Source of the DNA: G963665815 sp942492065
GTDB taxonomy: Bacteria; Cloacimonadota; Cloacimonadia; Cloacimonadales; JAIOQZ01
Reading direction: 5' to 3'
Length of the DNA: 64,000 nucleotides
Assembly (NCBI GenBank): GCA_942492065.1
Contig: CALODV010000008.1
Coordinates: 868,001 to 932,000 of the forward strand
The notes under the pieces are model-generated. The model ran no database searches. It was not told the DNA's origin and saw nothing but the letters and a program-made list of their open reading frames with translations. Below, in pieces: positions 26,634-35,211 of the stretch. The position numbers were made by a program, and so were the translations under genes. Within the stretch, counting starts at the first letter, position 1. Every line of letters begins with the position of its first letter.

Positions 26634-27621
26634 AAATCGGAATACTGCAGCTCGAACCTAATCCGGCAGTACAACCATAGCAATGGTTTGCCAGATTGAT
26701 CCTCCTTTCTGCCAGTTTATCATATTCAAAGTCATTTATATGACTCACACCATTACTATTTAAACCAAGTATATGATTAAAGTCACAATCATAAATATTT
26801 CCCTCTCTATCAATCGTTATCTGATTCCTGCAAGCTAGAGTATTGATCGTTTCAGAGTTGAAATTATCATGTAGTTTTTCCAGATAGCTCTCAACTGAAT
26901 TTGATTTTTGCAAAACCAGAAGGAACCGATTAACAGGCATGTTGTTCATGCAGTAAAGATTTGAAAACCTGATGTTATGATCTCTTTTAAGAACAGCTCT
27001 ATATGCGCTTTCAATTACACAGTGTGAATCAGGAATGTCTGTACCCTGTGGATTATAAACAAAATTCAGAGGAAGGAAATCACCATAGCCCAGTCTGTTC
27101 AGCTTTTTTATTACAGATACAGATTTTGCAAACACACCGTTTCCTCTTTGAGAGTCTGTCTTGCAGGGGTAATAGAAAGGTAGTGAAGCCATTATTTCGG
27201 CATTGTGATCAGCCAGGAATTCCGGCAGATGCGAATATCCATCTTCTGCCATTATAGTAAGATTAGTTCTCACAATAACAGTTCTGTACATATCAGTGAC
27301 TGATTTGACAATATACTCAAAGTCCGGATGCATTTCCGGAGCTCCTCCAGTCAAATCCACCGTTTCAATATCACCGTTATCTCTGATTATCTCAAGACAT
27401 CTGTCAATTATATCTCGAGGCATCTCCTCTTCCTGGTCAGGGCCTGAATTTGTATGGCAATGTTCGCACACCTGATTACACTTCAAGGTCAGACTCATCT
27501 GAAGAGTGTTTATGGAAAACGGAGTAATTTCGTTATAACCTACTTTATCAACTAACTTTTTATTTATATTATATTTGAAGTCATTCAATAACTTCAGCTG
27601 TTTAAATTTATCTGAAAACAT
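26626..27621 (-). CDS. ArsS-like radical SAM protein (arsenosugar-biosynthesis family), Cys form
   Basis: 331 residues. Radical SAM cluster CNQVCEHC near residue 33, a DLTGGAPEMHPDF strand, ASLPFYYPCKTDSQRGNGVF, LNFVYNPQG, NMPVNRF, CRNQITIDREGNIYDCDFNHILGL and the C-terminal HCYGCTAGLGSSC, the full set of family blocks. Many ArsS proteins carry selenocysteine in the last motif (GSSU); here the codon is a Cys. ArsS is linked to converting dimethylarsinoylribose-type precursors to oxo-arsenosugar, but many homologues occur without arsM, as here, and their true substrate is open. ATG at 27621 with AAGG. Follows the TraB gene by 22 bases on the same strand. Confidence 0.85.
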   Translation of the reverse strand: MFSDKFKQLKLLNDFKYNINKKLVDKVGYNEITPFSINTLQMSLTLKCNQVCEHCHTNSGPDQEEEMPRDIIDRCLEIIRDNGDIETVDLTGGAPEMHPDFEYIVKSVTDMYRTVIVRTNLTIMAEDGYSHLPEFLADHNAEIMASLPFYYPCKTDSQRGNGVFAKSVSVIKKLNRLGYGDFLPLNFVYNPQGTDIPDSHCVIESAYRAVLKRDHNIRFSNLYCMNNMPVNRFLLVLQKSNSVESYLEKLHDNFNSETINTLACRNQITIDREGNIYDCDFNHILGLNSNGVSHINDFEYDKLAERRINLANHCYGCTAGLGSSCSIPIFE

Positions 27622-27643
27622 AAGGTTGCCTTGAATAATTTAC

Positions 27644-28531
27644 TTATTTCTTTGTTTTTAAATGACTGGTTGTCTTATACCCTTTTTCATTAAGTAATTG
27701 GATTATACCGTTATGTCCAATATAATGAGCAGCACCGACAACAACAAAATGTACTCCGCCTTCTTTTGTTAATTTGACAATTTTTTCTGTCATATCAACG
27801 TTTCTTTTATCAAGCAGTACCTTGTATAAATCAGCATATTCTTTTTTGTTTCTTTCTTTCAAAAGTTCATTTTCAAGTTCTGTCATATCACCACTCTTCC
27901 AGGATTCTGCGATTTTCATAAGCTGTTTACCAATGTCTCCTTCAGGATCAGCAATTTCATCGAGATAGGATAATTGCAATTCCAAACTGAGATCATCAAA
28001 AATTTGGAGTTGATATATAATAGACTCCAACTCTTTTACTGACTTCCTCTTGTATCTTGCCTGCGCAATAAAATGTGCATCAATACCATGATCAGGAGAC
28101 AGCCCGGCATTCATATATTCAACAGTAGAAAGCTGTACGGCTGCTGCCCATGGTTTGAGATTTATCAGTTTCTGGACAGTAAACGGATTGAACTTATCTT
28201 TCAGTTTCTGCCATGTTTCAGCAGGTACAATTTTATCTAAAGTTTTACCTTTTTTCAGCAGCATCATGTTGGTTATAGTGGACTGCATCTGTCTTGCAGA
28301 ACTGGGATCCGCTTCAACATATAGTGTTGAGCTTTTTTCAAAAGCATCAGTAATATATTCAGGTAATGGATAGAAGGATTTATCCGCAACATGGATTGAA
28401 CCAAGCATATAGATAGTTGTATTGTCAGTTTTAAGTTCCCAGAAAGGTGCGTATCTTGTTTCCTCAGCAGACAACCATGAGAAAATACTGAGTACGAGTA
28501 TAATAAGTAGACAAATATTTCTTTTTTTCAT
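27644..28531 (-). CDS. TraB/GumN-family protein
   Basis: 295 residues from the ATG at 28531, which has GAGGT four bases upstream; a longer frame to 28627 would overlap the next gene and lacks a signal. Signal peptide about 1-23 (WLSAEE). The TraB-like hallmarks are present: FWELKTDNTTIYMLGSIHV with the conserved His, YVEADPSS, GIDAHF, a YLDEI region, VHFVVVGAAHYIGHNGI with the second His. These residues form the proposed metal site of a TIKI-like protease fold; activity in bacteria is not well established. Periplasmic or outer-membrane attached. In the same run of genes as the BtuC permease. Confidence 0.88.
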   Translation of the reverse strand: MKKRNICLLIILVLSIFSWLSAEETRYAPFWELKTDNTTIYMLGSIHVADKSFYPLPEYITDAFEKSSTLYVEADPSSARQMQSTITNMMLLKKGKTLDKIVPAETWQKLKDKFNPFTVQKLINLKPWAAAVQLSTVEYMNAGLSPDHGIDAHFIAQARYKRKSVKELESIIYQLQIFDDLSLELQLSYLDEIADPEGDIGKQLMKIAESWKSGDMTELENELLKERNKKEYADLYKVLLDKRNVDMTEKIVKLTKEGGVHFVVVGAAHYIGHNGIIQLLNEKGYKTTSHLKTKK

Positions 28532-28539
28532 TTTTACCT

Positions 28540-28746
28540 CTATTTTGTAAAAAATTTTACGATTTTTTCTATATAAGATGAGAGCAGAACATAGATGAAC
28601 AAAGCACCCATAATTACGCTTGACCAAGCGTTAGAAGTCAAAGGGCATCCCCCGCTTCTACAGCCAATTAATTTATAATACAAGTATCCGATACCTGCTC
28701 CAATAACCAGAAGCAGAATATGCAGTCCAATTTTCAGTATCAACAT
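28540..28746 (-). CDS. DUF6132-type small membrane protein
   Basis: 68 residues. Two hydrophobic helices flank the signature GCRSGGCPLTSNAW (about 28-41), typical of small proteins of the DUF6132 type with a CxxGxCP motif, found beside sulfur-transfer or redox genes elsewhere. The two Cys could bind a metal or form a disulfide. Start ATG at 28746, one base after the BtuC gene end. Confidence 0.7.
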   Translation of the reverse strand: MLILKIGLHILLLVIGAGIGYLYYKLIGCRSGGCPLTSNAWSSVIMGALFIYVLLSSYIEKIVKFFTK

Positions 28747-28747
28747 A

Positions 28748-29731
28748 TTACCTAGAATCCTTTTTTAATATAATATACATAAAGAACGGCGTTCCAATGA
28801 AAGCTGTGACTATTCCGACCGGAACAGGAACTATTGAGATATGTAATGCAAAGAAGTCGCAAATTGTCAACAGAAAAGCTCCGGCTATTCCAGACCATAG
28901 AATTGAGAAACGCTGATTCACTCCGAAAAGCATTCTCACAATATGAGGAACAATAAGACCGGCAAATCCGATAATCCCGGTATAAGAGACGATGAAACCG
29001 GTCAGCAATGAACAGATAATAAACATCTCAATCCTGAATTTTCTGATGGATATTCCCAGGTTCTGAGCAATCAGGTCACCACAGGCAAGTATATGAATTT
29101 TTCTGGAGATGATATTCAGGTAAACAATCAGCACAACAGCCAATGCAGAAAAGATAAGGAAATAATTCCATTCTCTGTCTGTAAAAATATGTCCGAGATT
29201 ACCAAGTAAAACCTGAAGAATATTCCCGGCATCATCCTGATTCAAGTACATAATCAAAGAGATACATGCTGAGAAAAACATACTGATAATTATCCCCGAC
29301 AGAATCAGTTTTGTCTGATTGAAAAAGCCCTGAAAGTTCGCTAGAGTCCAGACAGCCAACATGCTTATTAAAGCCCCGGCAAAACCCAGAACAGGCATAA
29401 GTACAAACATGTTCATTACAGCTGCCAAAGTACTCCCCAAAGCGGCTCCGGATGAAACACCCAGAATATATGGATCAGCAATCGGGTTGTTTAACATAAG
29501 CTGGAATACATAACCTACAGTAGAAAGTATTGCCCCTGCCATAATTGTCAGGATAAGCCGCGGCAGTCTTATACGTGTTATTATGTTATCACTACCTGCA
29601 TCAAATGTCAGGTAAAACCAGATCACTGCGGCAAAAGCTGCGAACATCAGAACAAGATACAAGCCTTTTCTATTTCTTATCAATCTCAAATTCTCCAAAG
29701 ATTTCTTCCATTTTCCTGACACCTTCGACAA
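28748..29731 (-). CDS. FecCD/BtuC-type ABC transporter permease
   Basis: About 310-327 residues, the inner-membrane permease for cobalamin or ferric-siderophore import. Family blocks: RLPRLILTIMAGAILSTVGYVFQLMLNNPIADPYILGVSSGAALGS (shown in parts in the sequence), the cytoplasmic coupling region GIIGFAGLIVPHIVRMLFG, and about ten hydrophobic helices. The start is unresolved: the frame opens with TTG at 29731, overlapping btuF by 62 bases; GTG at 29722 and TTG at 29698 (GGAAG six bases upstream) are alternatives, and no ATG lies before the first helix. No ATP-binding subunit is adjacent. Confidence 0.9.
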   Translation of the reverse strand: MSKVSGKWKKSLENLRLIRNRKGLYLVLMFAAFAAVIWFYLTFDAGSDNIITRIRLPRLILTIMAGAILSTVGYVFQLMLNNPIADPYILGVSSGAALGSTLAAVMNMFVLMPVLGFAGALISMLAVWTLANFQGFFNQTKLILSGIIISMFFSACISLIMYLNQDDAGNILQVLLGNLGHIFTDREWNYFLIFSALAVVLIVYLNIISRKIHILACGDLIAQNLGISIRKFRIEMFIICSLLTGFIVSYTGIIGFAGLIVPHIVRMLFGVNQRFSILWSGIAGAFLLTICDFFALHISIVPVPVGIVTAFIGTPFFMYIILKKDSR

Positions 29732-30551
29732 TTCTCGGACCTGCTCTCAGTATAAGATCAGGGTCCATATCTTCAACGGTATAAACCTTTCTGTTTCTGA
29801 TAGCAGATATATCCTGCCATCCCTTTCTATTGAGAACAGTTTCTTTGTCTGTTTCATAAGTCAATATAATAATGTCAGGGTTCGCCAGAATTACATCTTC
29901 AGTATTAATCATGGAATAATCTCTCGGCAGTGTTTCAAAAATATTGTCACCGCCGGCAATAGTAATCAACTCACCCAGAAAAGCCTCATCTGAAGCAGAC
30001 ATCACCGGATTCCCATATATTTCAACATAAACCTGTGGTTTCACATCCGGGTTTCGCAGCTGCAGGTTTTCCCTGAGATAGTTATTAAGCGAATCTGCTT
30101 TTACTTTTAATCCAGAGAGGGTTCCCAGCTCCTCAACAACCTTGAATAGTTCTTCAGTTGTTTTTGGGTAGAACGCTCTGGTCTTTATGCCCAGTTTGTT
30201 GAGATCAGAACTCAGCTTATCCTGCTCAAGACTGGATGTAATAACATAGTCAGGATTAAGCTTGATAATCGATTCCATATTTACAGAACTGAAAGAGCCT
30301 ATAATTTCAGGTTTCTGAGCTAAATCAGGATATGTACATTCTCGAGTTCTGCCAGAAATCAGGTCTTCCCCACCCAGGGCACAGATTATTTCGTATACCT
30401 CGGGGCTTGTGACAACAAAACTCAGACCAGATTTTTGCCTTTTATCGCTAGCAGTACATGCTGAAAGCAGCACGATAAGAGGTAATAACCTGATAATAAA
30501 AGAAAAGGCGGATTTTACTCCGCCTGAAATATGTGTATTGAGACTACTCAT
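29670..30551 (-). CDS. BtuF/FhuD-like substrate-binding lipoprotein
   Basis: 293 residues from ATG at 30551. Lipoprotein signal with lipobox LSAC, then a helical-backbone binding protein: SFVVTSPEVYEIICALGGEDLISGRTREC (opening lobe), KPEIIGSFSSVNMESIIKLNPDYVI, connecting helix, and LGELITIAGGDNIFE, ANPDIIILTYE in the second lobe. Presumed ligand cobalamin, haem or a siderophore. The ATG overlaps the pyrophosphatase stop by eight bases (ATGAGTAG) and is preceded by AAGGT; an intrinsic terminator hairpin covers codons 9-16. Confidence 0.85.
   Translation of the reverse strand: MSSLNTHISGGVKSAFSFIIRLLPLIVLLSACTASDKRQKSGLSFVVTSPEVYEIICALGGEDLISGRTRECTYPDLAQKPEIIGSFSSVNMESIIKLNPDYVITSSLEQDKLSSDLNKLGIKTRAFYPKTTEELFKVVEELGTLSGLKVKADSLNNYLRENLQLRNPDVKPQVYVEIYGNPVMSASDEAFLGELITIAGGDNIFETLPRDYSMINTEDVILANPDIIILTYETDKETVLNRKGWQDISAIRNRKVYTVEDMDPDLILRAGPRIVEGVRKMEEIFGEFEIDKK
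30495..30524 (-). terminator. Intrinsic terminator overlapping the first codons of the btuF-like gene
   Basis: Minus strand: GGCGGA, six-base loop, TCCGCC, then TTTTCTTTTATT. It begins about 20 bases after the pyrophosphatase stop codon and lies within the signal-peptide codons of the next gene, so it may attenuate expression of the importer genes. Confidence 0.72.
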
Positions 30552-32937
30552 CTGTACCTTTTTCATTAAGAATTTCTTCGTTTTCTTTTTGAACAAGTTC
30601 AGCTTCTGTTTTCTCATATTTAATTTCGTCGTTGATTTTCTGGTATTTTTCGTATTCACCTTCGATTGTATATTTTGCCTTATACTCCTGAACAACATCT
30701 CTGCTGTCTCCGTAGATATTTGCAATCTTTGGAGCATAAGCAACAATAAGTCCTGCAAATACAATACTTACCATACTCATAAGTTTTATAAGAATATTGA
30801 TTGATGGTCCGGCTGTATCTTTGAACGGATCACCCACAGTGTCACCAACAACACATGCTTTATGGCAATCTGAACCTTTACCACCCATATGACCTGATTC
30901 AACATACTTCTTAGCATTGTCCCAGGCACCACCGGCGTTGTTCATCATGATTGCAAGAACAAAACCTGTAGCAAGTCCACCGGCAAGAAGACCGAGAACA
31001 CCTGCTATACCAAGAGTCAATCCGATTACAATTGGTGTAAAGAGACCAAGAAGTGCAGGTGCAACCATTTCTTTCTGAGCACCCATTGTTGAGATTTTCA
31101 CACAACGAGCGTAATCAGGTGTTGCTTTTCCTTCCATGATACCTTTGATTTCTCTGAATTGTCTTCTAACTTCAGCAACCATGTCGCCTGCAGCTCTACC
31201 AACAGCTTTCATTGTCATTGCAGCAAACACAAATGAAACCATAGCACCGATAAAGATACCGATGAGGAACTTAGGATTCATGAGATGAACTTCATAATAG
31301 TTCATGAAGTCAGTGGCTGTGGCTGTTTTTGTTACAATCCATTTATTTGCAACTTCCACAAATATTCTATGTGTTTCAGGGTTAAGTCCTGCTTTTTCAA
31401 CGAGGATAAGAATACCTGTTCTTACTTCTTCAAGATAAGCAGCAAGAAGGGCCATAGCTGTAAGAGCGGCGGAACCGATTGCAAAACCTTTTCCTGTGGC
31501 AGCAGTAGTGTTACCAACGGAATCAAGTGCATCTGTTCTTTCTCTTACGCTTTTTGGAAGCTCGGACATTTCTGCATTACCACCTGCGTTATCTGCGATA
31601 GGACCAAAAGCATCCATAGCAAGAGTAACACCAAGTGTTGCCAGCATACCAACTGCACCAAAACCGATTCCGTAGAGTCCCATTTCAGGCATTGTAAATC
31701 CACCGCTCACACTGAATGCAGCGATGATACCGATACCGATAATGATAACAGGAGCTGCTGTAGAGTTCATTCCGACTGCAAGACCGTCGATTATAACGGT
31801 TGCGGGGCCGAACTCAGCCTGTTTAGCAATACCCTGTGTAGGTTTATATGCATCTGAAGTAGCTCTTTCTGTGAAGTATCCGATAAGGATTCCTGCAACA
31901 AGACCGATTACACTTGCTAAAAATACTCCAAACGCGTATTTTTCAGGAAGCATGTATTTTGTTACGAAGAAAGCAACAATTGCTATAAGAACTGAACTTC
32001 CGTAAACACCTTTATTTAATGCGAACATTAAGTCTTTAGTTGTAGCATCTTCTTTTGTAGATGCCATATAGATTCCGATAATGGAAAGGAATGCTCCGAC
32101 ACCAGCCAGTACCATTGGTGCTGTGATAAACCTTATAGCCCAGTCGTGGAAAGCCGGTCCAAGCTGTGTGACAGCAGCCATACCAAGCGCAGCAGTAGCC
32201 AGAATTGAACCTGCATAAGATTCATAAAGGTCTGCTCCCATACCGGCAACGTCACCAACGTTATCACCAACATTATCTGCTATTGTAGCCGGATTACGAG
32301 GATCATCTTCCGGGATACCTGCTTCAACCTTACCAACAAGGTCAGCACCAACATCTGCAGCTTTTGTATAGATACCGCCGCCAAGACGTGCGAACAATGC
32401 CTGAGTAGATGCACCCATACCGAAACTGAGCATGATAACTGTTATTTTGTGTAAGTCCATACCGTAGAGTTTAAGGCCGTAGAACCATGCTGAAATATCA
32501 ATCAAAGCCAGTCCTACAACAACAAGTCCCATTACTCCGCCTGCTCTGAATGCAACTTTCAGTCCCTGATTAAGACTTTTTGAAGCTGCCTGAGCTGTTC
32601 TGTTGGAGGCGAGAGTAGCTGTATTCATTCCAATGAAGCCTGCCAGACCGGAAAAAAAACCACCGGAAAGGAATGCCCATGGAATAAGTGGGTGAAGAAC
32701 CTTTAAGCCCCAGGCCATAATATTAAATACTATAATTGCACCTATAAAGAAGAAACCGACTCCCTTATACTGCTGTCTCAGATATGCAAAAGAACCGTCT
32801 CTGACATGCTTTGCAATTTCCTGCATTCTTGCATTACCCGGATCCTGTTTTTTTACACTTCTGAAGAGAATATACGAAAAAATCAAAGCTACGACTGCTC
32901 CGGCAGGAGCTACGTACCATATTGCCGGTATATTCAT
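30544..32937 (-). CDS. hppA: K+-dependent membrane-bound pyrophosphatase
   Basis: 797-residue ion pump that couples pyrophosphate hydrolysis to H+ or Na+ export across the inner membrane. About 16 membrane helices. Active-site motifs: DVGADLVGKVEAGIPEDDPRNPATIADNVGDNVGD in the first third, DAFGPIADNAGGNAEM in the middle, and the late MMNNAGGAWDNAKKYVE with CVVGDTVGDPFKDTAGPS. The GNTTAATGKG motif has Ala where K+-independent enzymes have Lys, so potassium dependence is expected. Pumped ion not assigned. An unusual charged tail of about 50 residues (EGEYEKYQKINDEIKYEK) follows the last helix. ATG at 32937 with GGAGG. Confidence 0.96.
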   Translation of the reverse strand: MNIPAIWYVAPAGAVVALIFSYILFRSVKKQDPGNARMQEIAKHVRDGSFAYLRQQYKGVGFFFIGAIIVFNIMAWGLKVLHPLIPWAFLSGGFFSGLAGFIGMNTATLASNRTAQAASKSLNQGLKVAFRAGGVMGLVVVGLALIDISAWFYGLKLYGMDLHKITVIMLSFGMGASTQALFARLGGGIYTKAADVGADLVGKVEAGIPEDDPRNPATIADNVGDNVGDVAGMGADLYESYAGSILATAALGMAAVTQLGPAFHDWAIRFITAPMVLAGVGAFLSIIGIYMASTKEDATTKDLMFALNKGVYGSSVLIAIVAFFVTKYMLPEKYAFGVFLASVIGLVAGILIGYFTERATSDAYKPTQGIAKQAEFGPATVIIDGLAVGMNSTAAPVIIIGIGIIAAFSVSGGFTMPEMGLYGIGFGAVGMLATLGVTLAMDAFGPIADNAGGNAEMSELPKSVRERTDALDSVGNTTAATGKGFAIGSAALTAMALLAAYLEEVRTGILILVEKAGLNPETHRIFVEVANKWIVTKTATATDFMNYYEVHLMNPKFLIGIFIGAMVSFVFAAMTMKAVGRAAGDMVAEVRRQFREIKGIMEGKATPDYARCVKISTMGAQKEMVAPALLGLFTPIVIGLTLGIAGVLGLLAGGLATGFVLAIMMNNAGGAWDNAKKYVESGHMGGKGSDCHKACVVGDTVGDPFKDTAGPSINILIKLMSMVSIVFAGLIVAYAPKIANIYGDSRDVVQEYKAKYTIEGEYEKYQKINDEIKYEKTEAELVQKENEEILNEKGTDE

Positions 32938-33414
32938 TTAAAACCTCCAAATATTGTTTCGTGAGATGCCAACATTCTCACTTGAAATTAGTTGTCAAGT
33001 CACTGTCTGAAAAAGTCAAGTTCTTTGTATTTTAAAATGTGCTTATTTTGCTCTGATATCATAATAATCTGAAATAGCGTTCGCATTATCCGTGTATAGT
33101 TTTGAAGGGGAAATTATGTAGTGAGAAATAGTAGTCTGATGAAAGAGAAATGATTTGATGGTTTGTTGTATCAAAATCAAATTGTTCTTGCAAGCCAGGG
33201 ATAAACACCTTTGGTCAGCGACCTTCCATAATGGTGTGACTCAAAAGTCACTGATATACAGTGTGACAGGATGAACAGGCAGAATTCGGGCTTATCAACA
33301 GCATTGAACCTGACTCCGTTATTGTGCAGGTGAAAGACATCTTCTTTACCTATAAATTGGCTAAGGATAACAGAATGGAGTTGGAGTAAGAGGTTAGTGT
33401 TGAAAATAATTAGA
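32938..33414. other. 477-base gap: pyrophosphatase leader and a decayed coding fragment
   Basis: Near the pyrophosphatase gene: minus-strand TTGACA (32993-32998) and TTGACT (33014-33019) boxes and a small GTGAGA/TCTCAC hairpin (32961-32981). Farther up, plus-strand bases 33267-33389 are an open frame of 40 codons with no start (GLINSIEPDSVIVQVKDI), preceded in another frame by WSATFHNGVTQKSLIYSVTG; together they look like a frameshifted gene remnant. A GTGACT/AGTCAC hairpin lies at about 33236-33251. No intact gene seen. Confidence 0.5.
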
Positions 33415-33954
33415 CTAGTTTGAGAGTACCCAGAAATCTATGTATTTATAACGATGCAAAGTATAACTATAATGTGTTGATGTTTCATCTAAAATTAAAT
33501 CAAATTCTAAGACAATATTATCAACATCTAATGGTATATATATATAATTTGATTTAGTAAGTAAAGTTGTAATTTTTTTATCTGTATTGAACGCCTTGTT
33601 TATCTCATATATCTCTATGGGAAAGTTAAAAATATAATCAATATTGTACGGTAGTTCTTTTGTGTTTGAACCTACAAGCAAAGTCATGTTTTTGATACTC
33701 AGATTATGTGTTTCAATTAAATCCTTTATATCACCTGTATGATAAATAGTTATTAAAGTACTGTATTCAGAATATTTTTTTTTCTCAATCGATATTTCAT
33801 CCTCGTTTTCTGCTAATATTAAAAAGTGGATAAATAAATCATCTTTCAGTTTCAAGTAGTTTCCAGACTTATCTACAACAAATGTCTCTACGGTGTATGG
33901 TATTATACAACCACAGAGAGTCATTATTACAATAATAATCATAATATTTCTCAT
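33415..33954 (-). CDS. Putative lipoprotein, unknown function
   Basis: 179 residues, not recognised. Signal with lipobox LCGC (Cys16 region), then a beta-rich domain (DDLFIHFLILAENEDEISIEKK, STLITIYHTGDIKDL, TLHRYKYIDFWVLSN). GAGG lies five bases before the ATG at 33954. Codon and base use are very AT-rich. Neighbouring genes are also orphans, so this block appears to be poorly conserved accessory DNA. Confidence 0.6.
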   Translation of the reverse strand: MRNIMIIIVIMTLCGCIIPYTVETFVVDKSGNYLKLKDDLFIHFLILAENEDEISIEKKKYSEYSTLITIYHTGDIKDLIETHNLSIKNMTLLVGSNTKELPYNIDYIFNFPIEIYEINKAFNTDKKITTLLTKSNYIYIPLDVDNIVLEFDLILDETSTHYSYTLHRYKYIDFWVLSN

Positions 33955-34023
33955 TATTACCTCAAGAAGAAGTTAATTTTTGGTTCAAATATCGTCAAGC
34001 AGTATTCTTCCAGATATTTTGGA

Positions 34024-34056
34024 CAAAAGAAAAAGCCAGAAATGAGTGTCTAGCTT
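34024..34056 (-). terminator. Rho-independent terminator after the RDD-like membrane gene
   Basis: Minus strand: AAGCTAGA, 8-base loop, TCTGGCTT (one G-T pair), followed by TTTTCTTTTGT. It lies 11 bases past the stop codon at 34068. Confidence 0.72.
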
Positions 34057-34067
34057 GTTTCTAAACA

Positions 34068-34523
34068 TTAATCCTTTTCATTCTTAATCATATTCTTTTT
34101 TATACCCCATATATCGTGAATGGAAAGAAACGTAATAAATGAATATCCATTTATAACTGATAATATGAATAAAATTGATACTATCAATGCCATAACATGT
34201 CTATTTTCAGTTTCCTTAAATACTAAGCTGCCAATGTAGCAAAAAGAAAAGAAACTCATTACCAATCTGTATATCAGGGCTTTCACTGTATACTTGATTC
34301 TGGATCTTAATACAATATCTCCAAAACTCAAGTAATATTTATTGTTGAGCATATTGGAAAGAATCACAATTATAGCATGACCAATTAAAGGGGTAACGCT
34401 ATAAGCTAACCAGAAGAAATCACCTGACCCCGACTTATTAAGAATAAAATAAACGATAATTAGTATGAATGAATGAATTACAATATCAATCGTAGTAGCA
34501 AATAGTGCTTTGAACTGCTTCAT
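34068..34523 (-). CDS. RDD-like membrane protein
   Basis: 151 residues with four hydrophobic helices (about 10-27, 38-58, 85-103, 113-135). Features resembling RDD-family proteins: an acidic residue in helix 1 (TTIDIVIHS), a cytoplasmic SFGDIVLRSRIKYTVKALIYR between helices 2 and 3, and a terminal IHDIWGIKKN like the family's HD motif. The canonical Arg-Asp-Asp triplet is weak, so assignment is tentative. AAGGTG before the ATG at 34523. Own terminator downstream. Confidence 0.5.
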   Translation of the reverse strand: MKQFKALFATTIDIVIHSFILIIVYFILNKSGSGDFFWLAYSVTPLIGHAIIVILSNMLNNKYYLSFGDIVLRSRIKYTVKALIYRLVMSFFSFCYIGSLVFKETENRHVMALIVSILFILSVINGYSFITFLSIHDIWGIKKNMIKNEKD

Positions 34524-34637
34524 TTTGTCACCTTAAGGGGATAATAGGTTTATATGTCTTCTATTTAATTAATCATTTTATTTGCTTCAACTTAATTAGC
34601 ATCAACAGAGGCAATTGTTTTAACATTATTTGCATTA

Positions 34638-34820
34638 TCACAACTCCATTCCTTCCATTGAGCGTTGCAGCTCTCGGGCGTTTATCAGGAACTCATCTAC
34701 AGACATCTCTTTGTAGAACAGCAGTCCATGACGGGCACGCAGTCGCGGAATTTCACTCTGATAGAAATAGTGTTTACCAAGCAGTAACTGGATTATCTGG
34801 CCCGGAACCTTACGGATCAA
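34638..34820 (-). other. Short GC-richer open frame, possible C-terminal gene fragment
   Basis: 60 codons beginning at a TTG (34820) with an in-frame TAG just upstream. The product (QSEIPRLRARHGLLFYKEMS, VDEFLINARELQRSMEGME) looks like real helical protein and the DNA is visibly richer in G+C than its flanks. No ribosome site is convincing. Not recognised; it may be the end of a gene whose front was lost, possibly acquired from elsewhere. Confidence 0.35.
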
Positions 34821-34850
34821 GTGCTAGATTGATTATTATGTAGTCAATCT

Positions 34851-35021
34851 TCATGAGAAAATTTTTAACTCAAGGCAGGATAGCATAACAAAGATATTAA
34901 CAACAATCATAATTAAGATTGAATACGCCACAAGTCTCAAGGCAATTATGAACAATATCAGTTTCTTTAACTCAATATCGGGCTTAGCATCAAGAAACAA
35001 CTTTAGCTTATAAATAGACAT
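34851..35021 (-). CDS. Small membrane protein, second of an overlapping pair
   Basis: 56 residues from ATG at 35021, with one strong hydrophobic region (KLILFIIALRLVAYSILIMIVVNIFVML). The ATG overlaps the end of the upstream 58-codon frame by about 14 bases, in another frame. Either the two are coupled small genes or one two-helix protein broken by a frameshift. No clear Shine-Dalgarno. Not recognised. Confidence 0.4.
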   Translation of the reverse strand: MSIYKLKLFLDAKPDIELKKLILFIIALRLVAYSILIMIVVNIFVMLSCLELKIFS

Positions 35022-35184
35022 TGGATAAGTATAACTTAATTTCTTTCGCTTTAATTTTTTCTGAAGCTCTTGATTTTTCCAAAAGATTATTAAATTGTTC
35101 AAAATTGTACCATAAGATTATCCAGCTGGTAATAAATGCTCCAGGAATAAGCAAAAAAATAATTATAACATTAACTGTATCCAA
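35008..35184 (-). CDS. Small membrane protein, first of an overlapping pair
   Basis: 58 residues starting at TTG 35184, which has GGAG six bases upstream; TTG at 35199 is an alternative. One membrane helix (VNVIIIFLLIPGAFITSWIILWY) then a charged coil (EQFNNLLEKSRASEKIKAKEI). Ends just after the next frame's ATG. See the neighbouring frame for the frameshift possibility. Very AT-rich; not recognised. Confidence 0.4.
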   Translation of the reverse strand: MDTVNVIIIFLLIPGAFITSWIILWYNFEQFNNLLEKSRASEKIKAKEIKLYLSNVYL

Positions 35185-35211
35185 AATAAGCTCCTGCAAA
35201 ATTCCAAGTGA

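Noticed and set aside
31285..32005. Cys- and Ser-rich plus-strand frames opposite the pyrophosphatase
   Set aside because: Mirror translation of Gly/Ala-rich membrane codons; hppA on the other strand is certain.
32961..32981. Riboswitch in the pyrophosphatase leader
   Set aside because: Only a 6-bp hairpin; no conserved aptamer elements were recognised.
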